Position numbers and translations under genes: made by a program
NCBI GenBank assembly: GCA_950097015.1
Contig: CATNEN010000003.1
Location: 8,230,501-8,294,500 of the forward strand
DNA from: Macrostomum hystrix
Lineage: Eukaryota; Platyhelminthes; Macrostomidae
Direction: 5' to 3'
Length of the DNA stretch: 64,000 bases
Shown: positions 56,701-64,000 of the stretch, piece after piece
Layout: each line of letters opens with the position of its first letter
How positions within the stretch are numbered: position 1 is the first letter of the stretch
Notes under the pieces: generated by a model
What the model was told of the DNA's origin: nothing
The model's input: only the letters and a program-made list of their open reading frames with translations
The model's database searches: none

Positions 56701-59700
56701 ATAAACTAAAAAAAGCCTTCTAAGATAGAGAAATCCCAAAAATCCCAACTGCTCAAGATAGAAAAATCCCAAAAATCCCAACTGCTCAAGATAGAAAAAT
56801 CCCAAAAGTCCCAACTGCTCAAGATAGAGAAATCACAAAAATCTCAACTGTATAAGATATAGAACTCGCTAAATCCTAACTGCTAAATATATAAAAATCC
56901 CAACTGCTCAAGATAGAAAAATCCCAACTGCTCAAGATATAGAATCCCAACTGCTCAAGATATAAAAATCCCAACTGCTTAAGATATAAAAATCACATAA
57001 TTATTTGCCATAATTTAATCCCATTAAAAGAAAAATCCCATCGGCACCTCAGCGGTGTTGTTGGCCTGAATCTCGCTGAGTCCAGCCACCTGAACGCCAC
57101 CACGGTTGTCTTCGCGCATGTCGAGAACCCCAGATGCCGGATTGAGCAGATCGCGAAGTTGCTCATTGTAGATCTCCAGATAGGACATGCTGAACTTGTA
57201 AACGCTATGCTCGGAGGTCTTCTGAATTTGGCCAAACAGATCCTCAAGGGTGCGAAACATAATGCCTGGCTCCCTGTCTGTGCCTAGCATCGTGTAGGTC
57301 TTGCCGGCGCCTGGACAGAGCAAAGGAAATTGGGAAAGATAGAGTGCACAGATAGACAGAAGTTTAATGGAGACAGGAGACAGAGAGACAGAGAATAGAA
57401 CAGGACAGAGAGACAGAAGTTTACATGGAGACAGGAGACAGAGAGACAGAGGATAAAACAGGACAGAGAGACAGAAGTTTACATGGAGACAGGAGACAGA
57501 GAGACAGAGAATAGAACAGGACAGAGAGACAGAGGATAGAACAGGACAGAGAGAGACAGATGATAGAACAGGACAGAGAGACAGAGGTCTCATCTGTGAC
57601 TGCTCATGATTCCAAAGATAATCCATCACAATCATCACACAGATAATCCATCACAATCATCACACAGATAATCCATCACAATCATCACACAGATAATCTA
57701 TCACAATCATCACACATAATCCATCACAATCATCACACAGATAATCTATCACAATCATCACACATAATCCATCACAAACATTCCACAGATAATCCATCAC
57801 AAACATTCCACAGATAACCCATCACAAACATTCCACAGATAATCCATCACAAACATTACACAGATAATCCATCACAAACATTCCACAGATAATCCATCAC
57901 AAACATTCCACAGATAATCCATCACAAACATTCCACAGATAATCCATCACAAACATTACACAGATAATCCATCACAAACATTACACAGATAATCCATCAC
58001 AAACATTCCACAGATAATCCATCACAAACATTACACAGATAATCCATCACAAACATTCCACAGATAATCCATCACAAACATTCCACAGATAACCCATCAC
58101 AAACATTCCACAGATAATCCATCACAAACATTACACAGATAATTCATCACAAACATTACACAGATAATCCATCACAAACATTACACAGATAATCAATCAC
58201 AATCATTCCACAGATAATCCATCACAAACATTACACAGATAATCCATCACAAACATTACACAGATAATTCATCACAAACATTACACGGATAATCCATCAC
58301 AAACATTACACAGATAATCCATCACAATCATTCCACAGATAATCCATCACAATCATTACACAGATAATTCATCACAAACATTACACAGATAATCCATCAC
58401 AAACATCACACAGATAATCTATCACAATCATTCCACAGATAATCCATCACAATCATTCCACAGATAATCCATCACAAACATTACACAGATAATTCATCAC
58501 AAACATTACACAGATAATCCATCACAAACATTACACAGATAATCAATCACAATCATTCCACAGATAATCCATCACAAACATTACACAGATAATTCATCAC
58601 AAACATTACACAGATAATCCATCACAAACATTACACAGATAATCCATCACAATCATTCCACAGATAATCCATCACAATAATTTAAAAGATAATCCATTAC
58701 AATGATAAAAAAGTACCAAAGAAACCAAATATAAAGACGTTAACTAACACTGGACGCCCATACTCGACGGGGCAAAGTGGATTTAGCAACTCATGACTAG
58801 AAAGGTCACTTATAAGCAAGCAAATGAGCCTGAGAACACGCGAGACATCCAACTGCATGGCATCATGCTCTATTATGCATCCAATACCGCCTAACTCATT
58901 ATCTATCTGAGTGCTTTAAATCAATCAAAATTTCTATACCAACTCCCGATTCCATTCTCCTTATCTCTCTACCCCCGTCTCTCTCTATTTCTCTTTCTCT
59001 CCTGTCTGTCTTCTTATTTACACATGGAGCCAGTTCTGTACTCAAAGTCAGATGTACTTTTACGCTTAGCAACGCGATTTCATTTAATGCACATGCATAT
59101 ATGTTATCATATACCTGCGTTACAGCTTATGATGATTAGAAATGACACCTAACCCAGTTGGGTCAGATGTACAACCAGTAGCTACTGTGTACAGCTTCCA
59201 AAGACTGTGTACAGCTAATAAAGCTCTGTGATTGTATGTTACTTACCAGTGGCGCCATAAGCGAACACTGTGCCATTATAGCCATTGGTTACAGTGTCAA
59301 TCAGAAACTTGGTTGTAGACTCGTATAATTCTTCCTAAAAATTGATTGATAAGGTGATTTGTGCAGGCATGAAAATTCATAGATTCTGCAGGTATGGATT
59401 AGATTCTGAAGGTATGGATTAGATTCTGCAGGTATGGATTAGATTCTGCAGGTATGGATTAGATTCTAAAGGTATGGATTAGATTCTGCAGGTATGGATT
59501 AGATTCTGCAAGTATGGATTAGATTCTAAAGGTATGGATTAGATTCTGCAGGTATGGATTAGATTCTGCAGGTATGGATTAGATTCTGAAGGTATGGATT
59601 AGATTCTGCAGGTATGGATTAGATTCTGAAGGTATGGATTAGATTCTGAAGGCATGGGTTAGATTCTGAAGGTATGGATTAGATTCTGAAGGTATGGATT

Positions 59701-61907
59701 CGATTTTGAAGGTATGGATTAGATTCTGCAGGTATGGATTAGATTCTGAAGGCATGGATTAGATTCTGAAGGCATGGATTAGATTCTGAAGGTATGGATT
59801 AGATTCTGCAGGTATGGATTAGATTCTGAAGGTATGGATTAGATTCTGCAGGTATGGATTAGATTCTGCAGGTATGGATTAGATTCTGAAGGTATGGATT
59901 AGATTCTGAAGGCATGGGTTAGATTCTGAAGGTATGGATTAGATTCTGAAGGTATGGATTCGATTTTGAAGGTATGGATTAGATTCTGCAGGTATGGATT
60001 AGATTCTGAAGGCATGGATTAGATTCTGAAGGCATGGATTAGATTCTTAAGGTATGGATTAGATTCTGAAGGTATGGATTAGATTCTGAAGGTATGGATT
60101 CGATTTTGAAGGTATGGATTAGATTCTGAAGGCATGGATTAGATTCTGAAGGCATGGATTAGATTCTGAAGGTATGGATTAGATTCTGAAGGTATGGATT
60201 AGATTCTGCAGGTATGGATTAGATTCTGAAGGTATGGATTAGATTCTGAAGGTATGGATTAGATTCTGAAGGTATGGATTAGATTCTGAAGGTATGGATT
60301 AGAGGCCTGAAGGTATGGATTAGATTCTGAAGGTATGGATTAGAGGCCTGAAGGTATGGATTAGATTCTGAAGGTATGGATTAGATTCTGAAGGTATGGA
60401 TTAGATTCTGAAGGTATGGATTAGATTCTGAAGGTATGGATTAGATTCTGAAGGTATGGATTAGAGGCCTGAAGGTATGGATTAGATTCTGAAGGTATGG
60501 ATTAGAGGCCTGAAGGTATGGATTAGATTCTGAAGGTATGGATTAGATTCTGAAGGTATGGATTAGATTCTGAAGGTATGGATTAGATTCTGAAGGTAGG
60601 GATTAGAGGCCTGAAGATATGTATTAGAGGCCTGAAGGTATGGATTAGAGGCCTGAAGGTAGGGATTAGAGGCCTGAGGGTTAAATTAGAGGCCTGATGG
60701 AATAGGTGTAAATGAATAAAGAAATAAAATAATTGTGAAAAAAAGAAGCCTCAAGGAATGGGTGTAGAAGCCTGAAGAAACGGGTGTAGAAGCCTGAAGA
60801 AACGGGTTTAGAAGCCTGAAGGAATGGGTTTAGAAGTCTGAAGGAATGGGTTTAGAAGTCTGAAGGAATGGGTTTAGAAGTCTGAAGGAATGGGTTTAGA
60901 AGTATGAAGGAATAGGTGTAGAAGTCTGAAGGAATGGGTGTAGAAGCCTGAAGGGATAGGTGTAGAAGCCTGAAGGGATAGGTGTAGAAGCCTGAAGGGA
61001 TAGTTGCATTAGGCAGAAGGAATGGGTGTGGAGGGAATAGCCAACAATAGAGACAATAGACAATAGAGAACTGTACGGGGCACAAACCTGAGTGGAGTTG
61101 CAGTCGAAGGCTCTGTCGAAGACGAATTGTCTCTCTCGACTGCGATTGGCTCGCAGGATGTCGTCGGGATCTTCGCTGGGATCCAGCAGCACCACAACGC
61201 GATCGTCCACTGTGTGCGCAATCACGTTGGACCCGTTGAGGATTTCCTCTTCGCTGATTGGTCGAATACGGACGCACACCTTTGGGATGTTTGGTTGTTT
61301 TGGGAAGTTTGGAAACATTCTGTTAAAACGTTATCCTAATCTAAATCCTAATCCCAAATCCTGTTCATAATCCTAGACCAAAATTGAATCCAAAATCTAA
61401 ATCCGAATCCCAAATCCTAATCCAAATCCCAAATCCTAATAAGAATCTCCAGTCCTAATAAGAATAACAAATCCTAATCAGAATCCCAAATCCTAATCCG
61501 AATCCCAAATCCGAATCTGAATCCCAAATCCGAATCTGAATCCCAAATCCGAATCTGAATCCCAATCAGAATCCTAAACCCTAATCAAATCCCAAATCCG
61601 AATTCCAAATCCTAATCCGAATTCCAAATCCTAATCCGAATCCCGAATCCTAATCCGAATCCCAAATCCTAATACGAATCCTAAATTCAAAATCCCGAAA
61701 CCGGACTCCTAAATCTTAATTCGTAATCTAATTAACTCTAATCCGAAATCCCTAGGACCTGACTTAATCTGACCTGATCAGAATAAAATATTAAACTGTG
61801 CAACCCGATGGTTTAATCAATAAATAATTAAACCTTACCATTAGATTCTGCTCCCCAACCAAAGCCGCTTTTTCAGCTTTTCCATCAGCTGGGATTTTAG
61901 TTGCCAT
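50638..61907 (-). CDS. KIF19: KIF19 kinesin-8-family motor (ciliary), 11 coding exons
   Basis: Joined exons (minus): 61907-61839, 61279-61088, 59334-59247, 57310-57048, 56631-56539, 55485-54884, 54222-53850, 52448-52107, 51791-51173, 51097-51029, 50822-50638. All junctions are GT-AG with matching phases; total 2895 bp, 964 residues plus stop (human KIF19 is about 1000). Motor residues ~24-370: RPISEEEILNGSNVIAHTV, P-loop GATGAGKT 114-121, switch I NETSSRSH 224-231, switch II DLAGSE 260-265, HINRSLLALGNCINAL, YRDSKLTRLL. A coiled coil follows (~390-640), including MELRKGVMSLDNT as in other KIF19 proteins. The tail holds polyQ, polyN (7) and a 21-glycine run near the end. KIF19 walks to cilium tips and depolymerises microtubules, limiting cilium length. 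ATG 61907 is chosen because exon 1 ends QNLM, as in vertebrate KIF19, and splices in phase. Confidence 0.94.
50707..50769 (-). repeat. GGC trinucleotide run coding 21 glycines in KIF19
   Basis: Seventeen consecutive GGC codons, flanked by GGT/GGA codons, lie within the last KIF19 exon. In the same gene CAG runs near 51345-51362 and 51424-51449, and an AAT/AAC run at 51478-51498, code for glutamine and asparagine tracts. Confidence 0.93.
52460..53815 (+). repeat. 24-bp minisatellite filling KIF19 intron 7
   Basis: About 56 copies of a 24-bp unit, gtcatacaggtaggaga plus atcgggg. The first six copies, next to the exon-8 acceptor, carry agaacagtag instead. Units of 24 bp keep several frames open on both strands (ORFs of 400-500 codons such as RRIGGHTG repeats), but splicing evidence places the array in an intron. 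It starts 10 bp from the acceptor and ends about 35 bp from the donor. Confidence 0.95.
54223..54883. other. KIF19 intron 6
   Basis: AT-rich, without a tandem array. A decoy 34-bp segment with splice-like borders lies at about 54675-54708. It is not needed because exon 6 joins exon 7 in phase and matches the family. Confidence 0.6.
55655..56462 (+). repeat. 35-bp minisatellite in KIF19 intron 5
   Basis: About 23 copies of a 35-bp unit with aaaattatccccttctcc and variable ctcaactgg/cctcatgcg ends. Confidence 0.95.
56712..56994 (+). repeat. Degenerate ~33-bp and shorter repeats in KIF19 intron 4
   Basis: Copies of caactgctcaagatagaaa and aatcccaaaaatccc of decreasing length towards 57,000. 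Confidence 0.85.
57355..57585 (+). repeat. Purine-rich degenerate repeat in KIF19 intron 3
   Basis: Repeated gacagagagacagaag and acaggagacagagag blocks, about 230 bp, beginning 45 bp from the exon-4 acceptor. Confidence 0.85.
57612..58690 (+). repeat. 25-bp minisatellite in KIF19 intron 3
   Basis: About 43 copies of cagataatccatcacaa plus acattaca/acattcca/tcatcaca. Confidence 0.95.
58691..59246. other. Unique part of KIF19 intron 3
   Basis: No gene or repeat; a pyrimidine-rich stretch lies near 58960-59010. Confidence 0.5.
59375..60695 (+). repeat. 20-bp minisatellite in KIF19 intron 2
   Basis: About 66 copies of agattctgaaggtatgg plus att. Variants are ctgcagg, ggcatgg, cgattttg and aggcctg. 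A block with ggcatgggtt and cgattttg recurs at 59641 and 59901 (offset 260 bp, 13 units). Confidence 0.95.
60740..61018 (+). repeat. ~21-22-bp minisatellite in KIF19 intron 2
   Basis: About 12 copies of agaagcctgaaggaatggg and relatives; shares gcctgaagg with the neighbouring 20-bp array and may derive from it. Confidence 0.9.
61325..61700 (+). repeat. Degenerate ~19-bp repeat in KIF19 intron 1
   Basis: Copies of aatcccaaatcctaatccg with frequent indels. Confidence 0.85.
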
Positions 61908-62044
61908 CGGTTACCACAAGCAGCTTGGGTTGTAAGCAAGAGCAGGTGCTGAAAAATTTCGTTAAACTAGCTCTTCACATGGGGCTGCAAATAGAACGAT
62001 TAAGTTGCAGCTTTGATTAAAGATAACATGACGAGCTAGACCCT

Positions 62045-64000
62045 GCTTTCACAAAGGTGAGCTGTCATAGCTGAGACCTAGCTTCAGTCATGAGCAGTCA
62101 TAGCTGAGACCCAGCTTCAGTCATGAGCAGTCATAGATGAGACCTAGCTTCAGTCATGAGCAGTCATAGATGAGACCTTAGCTTCAGTCATGAGCAGTCA
62201 CAGATGAGAACTAGCTTCAGTCATGAGCAGTCATAGATGAGACCTAGCTTCAGTCATGAGCAGTCATAGATGAGACCTAGCTTCAGTCATGAGCAGTCAC
62301 AGATGAGACCTTAGCTTCAGTCATGAGCAGTCACAGATGAGAACTAGCTTCAGTCATGAGCAGTCACAGATGAGACCTAGCTTCAGTCATGAGCAGTCAT
62401 AGCTGAGACCTAGCTTCAGTCATGAGCAGTCATAGATGAGACCTAGCTTCAGTCATGAGCAGTCATAGATGAGACCTTAGCTTCAGTCATGAGCAGTCAC
62501 AGATGAGAACTAGCTTCAGTCATGAGCAGTCATAGATGAGACCTAGCTTCAGTCATGAGCAGTCATAGATGAGACCTAGCTTCAGTCATGAGCAGTCACA
62601 GATGAGACCTTAGCTTCAGTCATGAGCAGTCACAGATGAGAACTAGCTTCAGTCATGAGCAGTCACAGATGAGACCTAGCTTCAGTCATGAGCAGTCACA
62701 GATGAGAACTAGCTTCAGTCATGAGCAGTCACAGATGAGACCTAGCTTCAGTCATGAGCAGTCATAGCTGAGACCTAGCTTCAGTCATGAGCAGTCATAG
62801 ATGAGACCTAGCTTCAGTCATGAGCAGTCATAGATGAGACCTTAGCTTCAGTCATGAGCAGTCACAGATGAGAACTAGCTTCAGTCATGAGCAGTCATAG
62901 ATGAGACCTAGCTTCAGTCATGAGCAGTCATAGATGAGACCTAGCTTCAGTCATGAGCAGTCACAGATGAGACCTTAGCTTCAGTCATGAGCAGTCACAG
63001 ATGAGAACTAGCTTCAGTCATGAGCAGTCACAGATGAGACCTAGCTTCAGTCATGAGCAGTCACAGATGAGACCTTAGCTTCAGTCATGAGCAGTCATAG
63101 ATGAGACCTAGCTTCAGTCATGAGCAGTCACAGATGAGACCTAGCTTGTGTCATAAGCAGACACAGATGAGACCTAGCTTCAGTCATGAGCAGTCACAGA
63201 TGAGACCTACATTCAGTCATGAGCAGATACAGATGAGACCTACATTCAGTCATGAGCAGACACAGATGAGACCTACATTCAGTCATGAGCAGACACAGAT
63301 GAGACCTAGCTTCAGTCATGAGCAGTCACAGATGAGACCTTAGCTTCAGTCATGAGCAGTCACAGATGAGACCTAGCTTCAGTCATGAGCAGTCATAGAT
63401 GAGACCTTAGCTTCAGTCATGAGCAGTCACAGATGCGACCTAGCTTCAGTCATGAGCAGTCACAGATGAGACCTTAGCTTCAGTCATGAGCAGTCACAGA
63501 TGCGACCTAGCTTCAGTCATGAGCAGTCATAGATGAGACCTAGCTTCAGTCATGAGCAGTCACAGATGCGACCTAGCTTCAGTCATGAGCAGTCACAGAT
63601 GCGACCTAGCTTCAGTCATGAGCAGTCACAGATGAGACCTAGCTTCAGTCATGAGCAGTCACAGATGCGACCTAGCTTCAGTCATGAGCAGTCACAGATG
63701 AGACCTTAGCTTCAGTCATGAGCAGTCACAGATGAGACCTAGCTTCAGTCATGAGCAGTCATAGATGAGACCTTAGCTTCAGTCATGAGCAGTCACAGAT
63801 GCGACCTAGCTTCAGTCATGAGCAGTCACAGATGAGACCTAGCTTGTGTCATAAGCAGACACAGATGAGACCAAACTTCAGTCATGAGCAGACACAGATG
63901 AGACTTAGCTTCAGTCATGAGCAGTCACAGATGAGACCTAGCTTCAGTCATGAGCAGACACAGATGAGACCTAGCTTCAGTCATGAGCAGTCACAGATGA
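62045..64000 (+). repeat. 33/34-bp minisatellite upstream of KIF19, cut by the window end
   Basis: About 58 copies of a 33- or 34-bp unit containing gacctagcttcagtcatg and agcagtcacagatga. The extra base is in ccttagc units. Several multi-unit blocks recur, for example at about 62398 and 62760. It starts about 140 bp upstream of the KIF19 ATG and runs past base 64000. Confidence 0.95.

Noticed and set aside
61280-61318. ATG at 61318 as KIF19 start
   Set aside because: It lies in intron 1; the exon at 61907-61839 ends QNLM in phase before VCVRIRP, matching the known KIF19 N-terminus better.

Overview
The window is animal nuclear DNA. It has introns with GT-AG boundaries, a seven-repeat protocadherin, an 11-exon KIF19 kinesin, secreted PAN/C-type-lectin genes, tRNA-derived SINEs, a decayed non-LTR retrotransposon, and tandem arrays covering roughly a third of the sequence (about 21-22 kb by my boundaries). 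A spiralian, possibly a free-living flatworm, would fit the repeat load and the KIF19 of a ciliated animal. The sequence alone does not prove this.

Layout. 1-10 kb: PAN/C-type-lectin-like (CTLD) paralogues. One is intact on the minus strand (3741-4505) and one on the plus strand (6505-7290). A 5'-truncated pseudogene (9160-9528) abuts a decayed non-LTR element, and there are smaller lectin scraps near 2.0 and 5.5 kb. 10-28 kb: no convincing protein gene; SINEs and large minisatellites, including one family present as two inverted arms (21.4-23.8 and 24.7-26.0 kb). 28.4-31 kb: a protocadherin ectodomain and membrane segment in one long exon. 31-40 kb: five more tandem arrays and a small TIR element. 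40.8-41.2 kb: a small two-helix membrane protein of unknown role. 42-47 kb: three more lectin paralogues, one intact and two frameshifted. 47.4-48.6 kb: a two-exon AAR2 U5-snRNP maturation factor. 49.7 kb: tRNA-Thr(CGT). 50.6-61.9 kb: a complete KIF19 gene on the minus strand, reconstructed as 11 coding exons whose phases all agree, giving 964 residues. Six of its ten introns are filled by unrelated tandem repeats. 62-64 kb: another array that runs off the window.

The gene set mixes housekeeping functions (AAR2, tRNA), cilia (KIF19), cell adhesion (protocadherin) and a locally amplified secreted lectin family. The most unusual signal is in the lectins. All five longer copies share a 186-bp core that is almost identical even at synonymous sites, while the sequence on both sides (signal peptide, first PAN segment, CTLD end) differs strongly. 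Short lectin fragments lie around them. This pattern suggests segmental gene conversion and could be a diversification mechanism, but that is an inference.
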